Source: Sapria himalayana
Taxonomy: Eukaryota; Streptophyta; Magnoliopsida; Malpighiales; Rafflesiaceae
Length of the DNA: 64,000 nt
Reading direction: 5' to 3'
Assembly: GCA_029783825.1 (NCBI GenBank)
Contig: JAREIK010002649.1
Location: forward strand, 90,807 to 154,806
Under the pieces are notes generated by a model that saw only the letters and a program-made list of their open reading frames with translations, was not told the DNA's origin and did not search any database. How positions within the stretch are numbered: position 1 is the first letter of the stretch; each line of letters begins with the position of its first letter. This document shows, one piece after another, positions 38,210 to 48,341 of this stretch. Made by a program: the position numbers and the translations under genes.

Positions 38210-40582
38210 TATATATGTCAAACAAGCTATGTGATGAACTAACACGACATTTTTTTTATGGCCCAAGTCAAGCTAACATGATCATTTTTTTATGGAACAC
38301 ATCATGCCACCATGCTAGGCAGTCACAACCTAGATTGGAAGATGAGTAGTATCAGCCCAACATGCATACAAAAAAAGGCATTCCAACAAGGCCAAATGGA
38401 TCACTAAAAAAACTAGGCCATTTAAGCCATAACATGTGCCAGGCTAGTTTAAGTTTGGCCAATCTAGTTAGGGTGCATCTAAGCTAGCTGAGGTTCATGC
38501 CAGGTTGGTTAGGATTCGGGCCAGGCTAACAAGAGTTCAGAAGTTCAGCCCAGTCTATTAGAAACGTGAACTAGGCTAGCTTAAGTTTATTCCATGCTAG
38601 CCCAAATTTATTCCAGGCTAGCCCAAGTTCAATCTAGGGTAGGCTGAGTTACTGTCAGGCAAGTTTGGGATTGGACCTAATTATTCTATGTTTGGTCAAA
38701 GCTAGTGGAGACAAGTATGACCAACATGCTCAATCGAACCGATTTAACCAGTCTTTTTTCAAACAGCATATGCATAACAGGCACTATACGTGGATCTGAA
38801 TCCGTGCCACCTCGAGGCACAGCGCATCTTCCAAGTAGATCTGAATTCAGCCCAAGTGGGCTAGCACATAGGGTCATGTCGAATCTTCTTCTTCGGGAAC
38901 ATACAGACCTATCCCCCTAGGCACAACAAATCCTGCACCTTCATGTCATGTCGACTCAGGTTGTTTCCCAACCTAGTTTAAATTTGGTGGTATCATACTG
39001 GCTGATTATCTTCTGAGTCATATCATAGATTGAGTTAAGTTACCCGACCTATTTTTCACCTATATCCACATTTTCTTATGTGTCATATCATAAAAAACAT
39101 CAGCTTAATAAACAAATATCTGTGATATTGACCCACTTTCATATCATAAAAAAATAAACATTAAAAGAGTTAAAGAAAATTCTACATAATATAGATATTA
39201 TAATAAAATATATAATTATAAAATTAATATTAAGATTAAATATTTTATGAGACATATCAAAAAAGATATCAAAAAATATGATATATTAGATCCAAAACAA
39301 ATCAAGTTTAACCTTAACATCACTAAAAATTTGATTTACTGCATTTTCAATAACACAATTTATTTACAACCATAAGTTCATAAGAAAATAAATGAATAAA
39401 TTAATTATTATTATAACTCTCACTTAAATTTGTAGAATGTCCTAAACAAATATATTTATATAAAAAAATATTTAACTCATATATCATAATATTCATGGGA
39501 CAACATATCAAAATGATATTATAAAATATTTTAAACTTAATAAAAAATTAATAATTTAATATCTTAGAAATAATTGAATGTGATATCAAAGATATTAACA
39601 TTTGGGCTACTTAAAATAACATGTCTTTCATACGTATCATTTTCCACTACGTTGATTCATAATATAAGATAAAAGATATCACACAAAATCATCTTAATAA
39701 TCTTAGATCTTTCAGTCAGATGTTAGATTGATATTATTAGTTATATGTAAGTTAAAATCATTATCATTTAAAAGTATTATTCATCATTTTTTTAATTTTT
39801 TTATATTTCTAAATGTAAAAAAGTTCATAATTAAAATTTTTTAAAAATTATTAATTATAACATGAATTAATAAAAAATATATGTGTATTATAATAACATA
39901 ACTTATTTAAGCAGTTGTTATAGTTCACCTCATTTTCTAAACTAAATAGCTCAAAATTCTAAACAAATAACAAAGTAGAACACAGAAGAGAAGAGAGAAG
40001 GAGGAAAGAAGAAGAAAAATTAATTTGATGAATATCAAAAAAAATGTATTTGATATTTATAAAAAAAATAATATTAAAATAATATAGTTGTTTATTTTTT
40101 TTATTTTTTTATAATTAAAATGAACATAAATTCAATGACTGTCAGATTTTTATTATATAGCCATTGAAATCAAACCCGACTACTACATAAAATAGTAAAA
40201 AAACATGTTTCATTTTTTTAACAAACATCAAAAGAAACATGCATGATTCATTGCTTTCAATATTGAGACTCATTACGTAAATATAATGGGCAACTACGAG
40301 ATAGAGTTTTAAAAAATGACTCATGCCTCATGCCTGGTCATTGACTTATCATGTAATCATGCTTGTTGACTATGACAACAAGCCAAGCATATGAAGCATA
40401 CCTGCTCTGACATGAGACATGATTGGCCCTGGCCCAACAAAACATGAGTCATGCATTGGCCAACAAGACTGCGATCCATGCATGATTCTAAACTATGTCG
40501 TGCTAGGTCAAAGCCCAAGCATAGCGATTTGAAGTCGTGCATCATGTCATGCCCAAACCCCCATGCCCACTCGATACCTCCT
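38210..40582 (+). mobile_element. hAT relic, companion of the copy at 28396
   Basis: The left end is TATATATGTCAAACAAGC at 38210. GC-rich subterminal DNA to about 39070 parallels 28396-29240 word for word in many places (AGGCTAG, CCAGGCTAG, TTCAATCTAG). Transposase-region DNA at 39080-39660 parallels 29250-29840. A GC-richer right end (40320-40582) finishes with CGATACCTCCT, a degenerate TIR. No target duplication is seen. Confidence 0.55.
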
Positions 40583-40599
40583 TCATCACATGTTCTAAA

Positions 40600-40860
40600 C
40601 TTCAGATGAGTCGTGACTTCATAATATAAGTCACGACTCCAAAGCATAGTCTTCAATTATGACACCACAAAACAAATAACAACTTCTCAAAGTCTCAACA
40701 CAAGTTTCAATTTCATATGAGTTATGACTTCACAATACAAATAGCGACTCCAAAATTATATCTCCAATCGAGACACCACAGAATAGGACATGACTCTTTG
40801 ACATGTGTTTCAGCTTTAGTCCAATCATGATTACACAAAACAAGATCATGACTCTACGAC
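40600..40860. repeat. Degenerate direct repeats with GTCGTGACTTCA words
   Basis: Three or so diverged units of about 90-100 bp: GATGAGTCGTGACTTCA, ATGAGTTATGACTTCACAAT and CAATCATGATTACACAA, each followed by a CGACTCCAAA or ATGACTCT block and a GACACCAC motif. Function unknown. Confidence 0.45.
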
Positions 40861-40959
40861 ATAGAGATCTTCAGAAGAAAATATAAGTCAAATCTAATAT
40901 TCTCTTACTTGATAAATACTTCTTCATTTCAATCTCAGCTCTACATCACTAAAACTTTT

Positions 40960-42163
40960 TAGGTATACGTTATCTTTTAATTACCTTCTGATTCAAAACC
41001 AATTTCACAAGGCTCCCAAATATTATATTGCTCATCTTCCTCAGCTTGCTCCCACTATATTGGATCCTTTAACACTCTTTCCTCCATTATAGTATTTGGC
41101 TCCTCTCCTAAACCCTAAAGAACAAGGGATGCATTTTTCTCATACCTCAAATAAATTTCTAACACATGCAGACCTTCTCTATGCAAAAATTATCTCAATT
41201 ACATTAGCCTCAACAAGCCTCCGAAACTCATTCATTCTACCTCTTCATCAGATGATTCGGTGCCAACAATAGAATGGAATAATAGCTTCATTTGTGATGT
41301 TGCAACATGGATTGGTCATGACTCATTATTCCATGTCTTGAGTTCGTTGTTTCAAAATTGACAACCTTATTGGAACTTCTAAGAACCTATTCACTCTTAC
41401 ACTCTTAGAACATTATATCTCGAATATAGATTATCATTTTCATTTCTAGTTTCCAAAGTTTAGAGCTTTTGACATTTTCCTTATAGCCAAAGAACTTATA
41501 TTTCACTAATTTAAAATTTAGGTTATTCCTCATTTCTTTTAGTACATGTGCATACCCATCAAACCCAAACACCCGAAGAAATATTACACTCAACTTCCTC
41601 ATATAATATCTCAAAAAATATGTTATCTTTTATCACTGATGTGAAAGTGTAGTTCTTCATATAACATATTGTGGCTACTACTTTGCCAAAATTTTCATCT
41701 TCACGCCTGCCCAACTTCCCATACACCTTATCTTTTCTATCATTGTTAGATTCAATCTTTCTGCCACTTTATTTTATTATGATATCATCTTGATCATGTT
41801 ATGCATTAAAATACTCTACTTGACAAAAAATCAATCAATTAAAAAATATTTCATACTATTGTCCGCCCACATAGTATTTTTCTCTTGTTAGAATTAGTTT
41901 CCACTAGTTTTTTGAATTTCACGAACTTCTCTAACACTTTAATTTTTTTCCAAAATAAAAAAAAACAAATACATATCTAAAGAAGTCATTAATAATATAT
42001 ATATATAATATCTTGTTTTCCCAAGTAATACATCTAGTATTCCTCAAAACATATCATTGTATATCAAATCCAATATAGTTGTTGATATTATGGTTGTAAC
42101 TTTAAATCTCTACCCCTTTTACTTTTTTGTATATACAATTTTAGTAAAAATTAAGTTTTCTTG
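40960..42163 (-). mobile_element. Ty1/copia relic (integrase to RT start), cut by hAT
   Basis: Read right to left. About 41980-41930 gives YVFVFF, the integrase core. 41700-41640 gives VVATICYMKNYTFTSVI. 41614-41405 is an open stretch of 69 codons with VFGFDGYAHVLKEMRNNLNF and YKFFGYKENVKSSKLW, the integrase C-terminal region. Near 41100-41000 is an EEPNTI-E--LKDP-WW-QA-EDE segment, the entry to RT. Frameshifts and stops are frequent. The hAT element at 42164 is inserted at its upstream side. Confidence 0.7.
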
Positions 42164-42623
42164 TAGATGTGTCAACCGGGCTAGTCCGGCACGAGGCACA
42201 GCATGATTTGGCCGTGCCTGGGCCAGCCCGGTACAAAAATTTCCCGTGCCCGGGCTTGTGCCATGCCGAGGCCAACCGGGCCTCCTGTCATGCCTGGCCC
42301 TGCACAATACCGTACCAAAACTAATTTTTTTAAAAAATTAGGATTACGGAGGTGCCGAAACCTTAATTTTTTAAAATTAGGGGTTCAGAGCGATGGCGAC
42401 CAGCCAAACCCCTAATTTATTTTATATTAAAGGTTCGGCCCGACCGGGCCGAACCCAACGAATTCGTGTCATGGGACCATGCCGGGCTGACCTCACCAGA
42501 ACCATGTATGGCCATGCACGGCACGGTACAGTAACCATGCCGTGCCTGGCCTAGCACGAAATCAGGGACGGGCCGGCTAAATATGGGTAGGGTCGGCCCG
42601 GCACGTCCTGTTTGACACCTATA
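42164..42623. mobile_element. Non-autonomous hAT element (460 bp), perfect target duplication
   Basis: The left end is TAGATGTGTCAACCGGG and the right end is CTGTTTGACACCTATA. Flanking TTTTCTTG occurs at 42156-42163 and 42624-42631, identical over 8 bp. GC-rich arms surround short CCTAATTT/AAATTAGG hairpins as in the 549- and 633-bp copies. No coding sequence. Confidence 0.92.
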
Positions 42624-42631
42624 TTTTCTTG

Positions 42632-43619
42632 AATAATTTGGTATTTCTTTCATTATCCTCTTCGATGATATAGTCCATAATTTTTTTCTCATGGATATGC
42701 CAAGTCATTGATGCCATAATATGATCTTTTTTCATGATATATACGTATCAGCTTGAAAAAAAATAATGGGTTTAATATTAATTATTAATTTAATTTATTT
42801 ATTTTCTATTTTAATTTACATGATAGCGCATAATATATAAGCTGACCCAACTTTTATTGTTATTTCCAGATTTTAAAAAATAATCAAATCATAAAATTTT
42901 CTTGTCCTTCCTCTCTCCCTTTTCTTTCCCAAAACCCTAGAGGTACTGAATTCAAACACCTATAAATAAAAATAACCTATATCAAACCATTATGATATGT
43001 TGCATGAACACTTCAAATAAGATTAAACTTTTGATTTTTTTAGTAGGTTGAAGAATTAATCATATCAAACAAGCAATTAATTGTAAAAGTAAACACAAGC
43101 CCTCGTCTAGTATGGAGAGAAAACTCATTGGTGTATATTATAAAGAGATTTAATGCCAAAAATTTACAATAGTGATTAATATAATTTTTAGGTATAAAAA
43201 ATCAAAATCTTATTTATTGAATAACAATGTGTACACTAGGATATAATTTAAGATTCTGAAACAATATAAATCAAATTTTGAAGAAGTTGACAAAAACATT
43301 AGCAAGGATGCATTATACATTGACATAAAATATGTTAGTGAACGACATGATCAAGCAAAATACCAATTGAAGTGACGGAATTAACAAGAGACAAATTATG
43401 CAAATAATTTAACAATTGACATTAAGCAGTGCAACTAATGAACCCTAAATTCACAGCATTCCAGGCTTTATTCAAATTTTCAAGGCATTAATTTGAACAT
43501 GTAGTCATTAATTTTCAAGGCATTGCCAATAATTTAACATAATACTTTTGCTCTCGATTTTAAGACAATCATGAGAAAAAGATGGAGAACACATTCACAC
43601 TAAGAAGGAAAAAAAAGAC
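42632..43619. other. Start of intron 1, no recognised gene
   Basis: AT-rich. A pyrimidine-rich stretch followed by CCCAAAACCCTAGAGG at about 42900-42945 looks like a plant 5' leader with a telobox, but no coding sequence follows it on the plus strand. The first part may be more of the copia relic. Confidence 0.4.
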
Positions 43620-43737
43620 CTTTTCTAGTAAGTTCGGAAGAACAAAACGCAGTTGAAGTAATCAGCAGCGAGAGAAGTTGACCCAATCCTAGACCCCGCG
43701 AGGTTTTCTTCGTACATAACTCCTTAAAGTACCCCAT
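43620..43737 (-). CDS. SLC35F-like exon 1 (start codon to donor)
   Basis: 118 nt encoding residues 1-39 plus the first base of codon 40. The ATG at 43737-43735 gives MGYFKELCTKKTSRGLGLGQ, then LLSLLITSTAFCSSELTRK. An in-frame TGA nine bases upstream of the ATG rules out a longer in-frame start in this exon. The F-KEL-KKT-GLGLGQ-LLSLLITST-SSEL-RK pattern is the family N-terminus: a short cytosolic leader and the first membrane helix (about 15-32). The donor reads AAAAG|GTCTTT, weaker than consensus at +3 to +6. This exon was too short to stand out as an open reading frame and was found by homology. The 5' UTR presumably lies in 43738 to about 43990; a further noncoding exon upstream cannot be excluded. 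Confidence 0.82.
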
Positions 43738-43990
43738 CCTATCTCATTCCAATTACGTTGTGATTCTCTCGCGATTAACCGGTTCAATTTACCAATGAAA
43801 GACGAGAGCAATTACCAAGAACCAGCAGAGAAACCTACTCAAAACCTGAGAAACTAGGTTCAAACACAGATCAATCACCTGGACCTGATGCATCAAATCC
43901 ACATGCGAGTATCGTCGCTGATATCCAAGAATGCGGACCACATTTGACGGACGAGATCGATCATAGATAACTGGTTAACGACCCTTGTGA
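43738..43990 (-). promoter_or_regulatory. Probable 5' UTR and core promoter region of the SLC35F-like gene
   Basis: Immediately upstream of the ATG in gene orientation. It has more balanced base composition than its surroundings, short pyrimidine runs and an in-frame stop near the ATG. I see no convincing TATA box at a fixed distance, and the transcription start cannot be placed. Confidence 0.4.
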
Positions 43991-44325
43991 AATCAATATT
44001 TCAATATTTCAATATAGTAGTAGCTTTCTTACAACAGAAATTTTAATTTGAATGAGATTAAATAGACAAACGAAATTCATGAGTCAAAAATTATAATTTC
44101 AAACAAATGCAAACAAATGATTAAAAAAAATATAACCCAGCAATAAATATTAGAAAAAAATTGAACCAAACTTTTAACAAATTAAATTTTATTGTACTCA
44201 ATATAATCCTTAATCATCCTTAATTATTTTTTAACTATCTCTCTCCACTAGCCTCTCCCCCATGAAACACACCCCTTGCTCTCTCCCCACACATCTTACC
44301 CTCTCCTTGAGCCCCTCTCCCATAT

Positions 44326-44381
44326 CCCCTCGCCCCTCGCCCCTCGCCCCTCGCCCCTCGCCCCTCGCCCCTCGCCCCTTG
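44326..44381. repeat. Eight tandem CCCCTCG heptamers
   Basis: Seven perfect CCCCTCG units and a final CCCCTTG. Strongly C-rich on the plus strand. Confidence 0.95.
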
Positions 44382-44531
44382 CCCCTCTCCCTTCTTCAAG
44401 AAGCCCGTGGAGCACCACGATTGAACTCGTGAAACTCCATCAAGCTCCTTGGGGAGGGGAAAGGGGCAAGGGAAGAGGGGAGTGAGCGTGCACAAGGAGA
44501 GGAGATGGATGAAAGGTGCAAGGGGAGAAAG

Positions 44532-44785
44532 GAGATGGGGATATGGGGAGGGAATATGTGAGATGGGGATAGGGGAGAGGGAATGGGTGAGATGGGGATA
44601 GGGGAGAATAGGGAACAGGTGAGATGGGGATAGGGGAGAGGGAATAGGTGAGATGGGGATAGGGGAGATGGAATAGGTGAGATGGGGATAGGGGAGAGGG
44701 AATAGGTGAGATGGGGATAGGGGAGAGGGAATAGGTGAGATGGGGATAGGGGAGAGGGAATAGGTGAGATGAGGATAGGGGAGAG
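44532..44785. repeat. 29-bp minisatellite, about 8.7 copies
   Basis: The unit is built from GAGATGGGGATAGGGG, then AGAGGGAATAGGT. Units start at 44532, 44560, 44589, 44621, 44650, 44679, 44708, 44737 and 44766. One unit is 32 bp and one is 28 bp; the last is partial. Purine-only apart from T at fixed places, so the other strand reads as a false proline/serine/isoleucine-rich frame. Confidence 0.93.
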
Positions 44786-45343
44786 ATGCAAGGAAAGAGA
44801 GGAGATGGCAAGGTACATGGTGAGAGGTGTTTCACGGAGGAGAGACAAGTAAAGATGGGGAATTAAAAATAATTTAGGATTGATTGCATCAAAATTTAAT
44901 TTGTTAAGAGTTTGGTGTATTTGTCTACAAAAATTAATTTTTGGGTTAAATTTTTTTAATTATTATGTGGGGAATGCACCAAAACACAATTCCCCCAACA
45001 AAATAAGCAAGAGTGAGTTAAGAACAATATTGAAAAAATAAAGTAATATTTTTGAAAATGATAAAAGAAAAACATTATCGTTTTTTTTTAAATTTCATCC
45101 TCCCCCAATCCCCCCCTTACCAAGCCAAGGGAAGTACAAACGACAAACTTCCACACTAATCAATCATCTCAGTAGTGAGCACCGATAAACACATTTAATT
45201 TTGAAAATTCTTATGAGATCTAATACATTAGTGATGGTTTAAACGCATCTAATGAAAAAAAACATTATAGTTAATATCATAGTTAATATTCATAACTAAT
45301 TATTATAAAAACTCTTCGTAATGGTAAATAATTTTATGAATAA

Positions 45344-45840
45344 TGTTGGGCAATTGTGCTTCCACAATGTTGATTTTAAGATACAGAAGACAACAAAAAT
45401 AACAGAACAACAAACAATATATATCAAATCTATAATCCAGCCACGGCAGAATCAAAAAACAAGAAACGGGAACCAGAAATAACTTGGTTCGCTAGTCGCT
45501 CAATATGACTAGCTACTAGTCACCATAAAATATTTATGCGTTACAGATTAAACCAAAAAAAATATCTTACAGTATGCTGCAGCGCAGAGACAGTCGCGAT
45601 AAATCACGCAGAGAGAGAGAGAGAGAAGATGATGAACAGTTCCCAGGCCTGAAAAACAACAACCCGAAAATAAAAATTACAAAATATTTATAATAAAAAT
45701 ATTCTCGGTTCATTTAACCGGAGCGGGACCTCCGTTATTGTGATACTGTTGTATCCCCGGTCTTTTAATATTTCATTTTCTGCACTTACATGAAAATATT
45801 AAAACAAAAATATTTTGTAATACAAGCAAATTACCAAAAA
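45344..45840 (+). repeat. LTR-like repeat (related copy at 15600-16148)
   Basis: Starts TGTTGGGCAATTGTGCTTCC. It contains ACTTGGTTCGC, (AG)n at 45613-45630 and CTTACATGAAAAT near the end, all in the same order as the minus-strand copy at 15600-16148. No partner LTR or internal genes adjoin. The end is approximate. Confidence 0.55.
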
Positions 45841-46599
45841 ATAAATTACATATACAGTAAATAAGATTGTGATTTTTTTTTTGAAAATATCAAACAATTG
45901 ATGTTGAGATCAAATGGGTATTAGTTTTATAAAATCTTTAGCAACTTTGTCTGGTATGGAGTAGCAATCAACTTCATTATATTTAATTTTTTAGTGAAGA
46001 ATTAAATTCGATGGTGTATGAATTACATATTGATTACCACAAAAATAGAAAATCATGAGAAAGATAATTAATTTTGAAATTTATTTAATAATTAACATAT
46101 CTAAATTAATTTATTGAAACTGGTAGCTAACATCTAATATCTAGCTTCACCAAAAGATTTGAGACTATATATTATAGTTTGATTCCTATAAGATTAGATA
46201 TTCTTTAAGAAATATGCAATAATTTGTAATAAACATTCTAGAATACAATCAAATGGTTCAATTTGAATCATAAAAAACTTTCAAATGGAGTGAAGAGTGA
46301 AAAGCATTAGCAAAGACATATATTTCGAAAGAGGAAAGAGAAGAAAAATATAACATATATATAAGATGACACTAGACATAATGAAGAAGATAGTGGACAA
46401 TCTAGAGATGAGATATTAGAGGCTTAGTTGAAAATTAGCTTAGTTTGAAGACAATAAGAGCAATGTTGTATATGGATAAGTTTAGATAAAACATGCGACC
46501 AATGAGATGAATATATTGAGATGTGTCAAACATTAAATCTCCACTTTCAATACTTATATACATTTTACACCCAATATAGCATGCTCTTTCAAATATCTA

Positions 46600-48110
46600 G
46601 AATGTGTAATGGCATTAAGAAAAATAATTCTAAATATTTGAACATTCTAAATATCATATAATTTATAGCCATTAACCTTAGTAGGCTAACTAAGAAATAC
46701 ACACACGTTGGCACTCGGTTGAAATTTTGTCCAATGAGTTATGGGGCTAAGCATCCAAATAATCTAGTCAAAATTTTGGATTGAAAGAATAGATCAGCTC
46801 AGGCAACAATAATAATATGTTAGTGTTTGCATTCTACCACATCATTTCTCGTGGCTTTTCTACCCATAAAAATTGATGAATTACTCCATTTTAGTGAAGA
46901 ATATAGATAATTGAAGTTTAGAAGCATGATTGTATTGGAAGATCATGTTTTTGGCATTCAATTAGATTTCAATCATGTTACAAATCTGGGTATAATGGTG
47001 GTCAAATCAAAATTTTGTTAAAAGACAAAACTTCATGTAAAATGAGTCAAATCATCCACCAATATATAAAAATTATATACATAGATTTGTAACAACTTGA
47101 GATTTGGTAAAATTAAGTTATGAAAGAGTTCGATTAAATTTTTAGAAGAGACTAGAGTGAGAGAGGGAAAACTTCTCATAGAAGATAACAACTTGAAAAA
47201 TAAATATTTGTATATTCTAAATATCATATAATTTATAGCTATTAACCCTAGTAGGCTAACCAATAAATACACCCATGTAGGCTTTCAGTTGAAATTTGTT
47301 CTATGAGTCATAGTGCTAAGCATCCAAATACTCTAATCAAAATTTTGGATTGTAAGAATAGAGCTCAGGAAATAATAATAAGAATTTTGATAATTGATGA
47401 TTTTGGCATTCTACAACATCATTTAGGCATTCTACCACATCATTTAGGCATTCTACCAAAATTTTTTTTGTGCTCTCTATATATAAAAATTGATGATGAC
47501 TCCATTTTTAGTGAAGAATTTAGATAATTGAAGTTTATGAGCATGATCATATTGGAACATTGTGAGTTTGGCATTCAATTAGGTTTCAATCATGTTACAA
47601 ATCTAGGTACAATGGTGGTCACATCAAAATTTTATTTAAACAAAAAACTTTATGTAAAATGAATCAAATCATCCACCAATATAAAAAAAATTATATATCA
47701 ATTTAGATGTGGCATGTTATGAACCTCATGCATTACAATGAACTAAATTAAATGGGCCTTCACCCATGTGACATTGGAAACAAGCAAGGCTTTCTTTGTT
47801 TCACTAAACTTCTAAACTTCATTACAATATATATAATTGCTCAAAAAATTAAGTTTTTAAATGCATAAATGGCCTATTTTGCAATGCCAAGCTTGAGCAC
47901 AAACATAGATAATATAAGTAGCAGACTAGGATGTCAAGAAAATAGCATCGAGGATATACAAATCTTCAAGTTTGTTAACCTTGCCACATTTTCTTTGGCT
48001 ATTGATTTCTTGAATAACAAAAAAGTTAGAAAATATAGTAATTGTAAGTTATGATTTTGTAAGAGCACTAATATACATTAAGTTTCATTTAATTTGGGGA
48101 ACATAAAAAC
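46600..48110 (-). mobile_element. Ty1/copia relic with tandemly duplicated integrase
   Basis: Read right to left. About 48040-47860 matches the GAG-pre-integrase region (LEDLYILDAIF, later HCKIGHLCI). About 47810-47700 resembles the C--C---K zinc region. 47690-47200 and 47085-46640 are two diverged copies of the integrase core (YILVDDLTHFTW; INYMIFR-YKY; MIET-LNAK), period about 565 bp. Stops are frequent. A 22-bp unit (GGCATTCTACCACATCATTT) occurs three times at 47403-47459. Confidence 0.65.
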
Positions 48111-48320
48111 ATCCACAATGACAATGTTGTTACACAATTAGATATCACTAGAATCGGCAACATTAATGTGATTAAACAATGTGATGCTTGAATGTTGAAT
48201 GACTCATTGCATTAAAGAGTTTCTATTAAAGCATACATGCCATGTAGCCTTTGACCAACTACCCAAAAACAACTAGGTAAGAAGTTTCAAATTTAAAAAA
48301 AGTGAAAAACACATACCTAT

Positions 48321-48341
48321 AGAGAGAGAGAGAGAGAGAGA
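48321..48341. repeat. (AG)n microsatellite
   Basis: About ten uninterrupted AG units. Confidence 0.95.

Larger units (their letters stand above)
4217..43737 (-). other. SLC35F/DUF914-like transporter gene, 5' part (exons 1-4, continues beyond window)
   Basis: A split gene read right to left. The four exons give 39+31+19+64 whole codons plus two split codons (G40 and V91), i.e. residues 1-155. Every junction keeps frame (phases 1, 0, 1) and uses GT-AG. The protein matches the SLC35F/DUF914 branch of the drug/metabolite transporters: GLGLGQLLSLLITSTAF in the first helix, the INAPTSQSFLNYV block, WYYYVVLALVDVEANYL, KAYQYTSLTS, LLDCW, and FLKTKYRFKK followed by FSDVH. About five of the usual ten membrane segments are present. 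Full-length relatives have roughly 300-400 residues, so the rest must lie left of position 1. It is probably an integral endomembrane or plasma-membrane carrier; the plant substrate is not known to me. Lack of stops and intact splice sites suggest a working gene. Introns are 33,521, 276, 5,258 and at least 4,216 bp. Confidence 0.85.
44140..44997. mobile_element. Element with long imperfect terminal inverted repeats around tandem repeats
   Basis: About 44165-44235 and 44860-44935 are inverted copies: ACTTTTAACAAATTAAATTT on the left, AAATTTAATTTGTTAAGAGT on the right. The right end reads GCACCAAAACACAATTC, shared with the repeat at 8225. The interior is two tandem arrays plus C/G-skewed DNA. 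No transposase; the exact left tip and a target duplication were not found. Confidence 0.55.

Noticed and set aside
42900..42945. Promoter or 5' leader of a plus-strand gene (CT-rich run then AAAACCCTAG)
   Set aside because: No coding sequence follows; kept only as a note for intron 1.
44326..44381. Possible telomeric repeat
   Set aside because: The unit is CCCCTCG, not the plant CCCTAAA, and it is short and interstitial.
44532..44785. Possible CRISPR-like regular array
   Set aside because: Units are directly adjacent with no unique spacers, in plant nuclear DNA.
44396..44848. 150- and 131-codon minus-strand frames rich in S, P, I, H
   Set aside because: Direct translation of the 29-bp minisatellite and neighbouring purine DNA.
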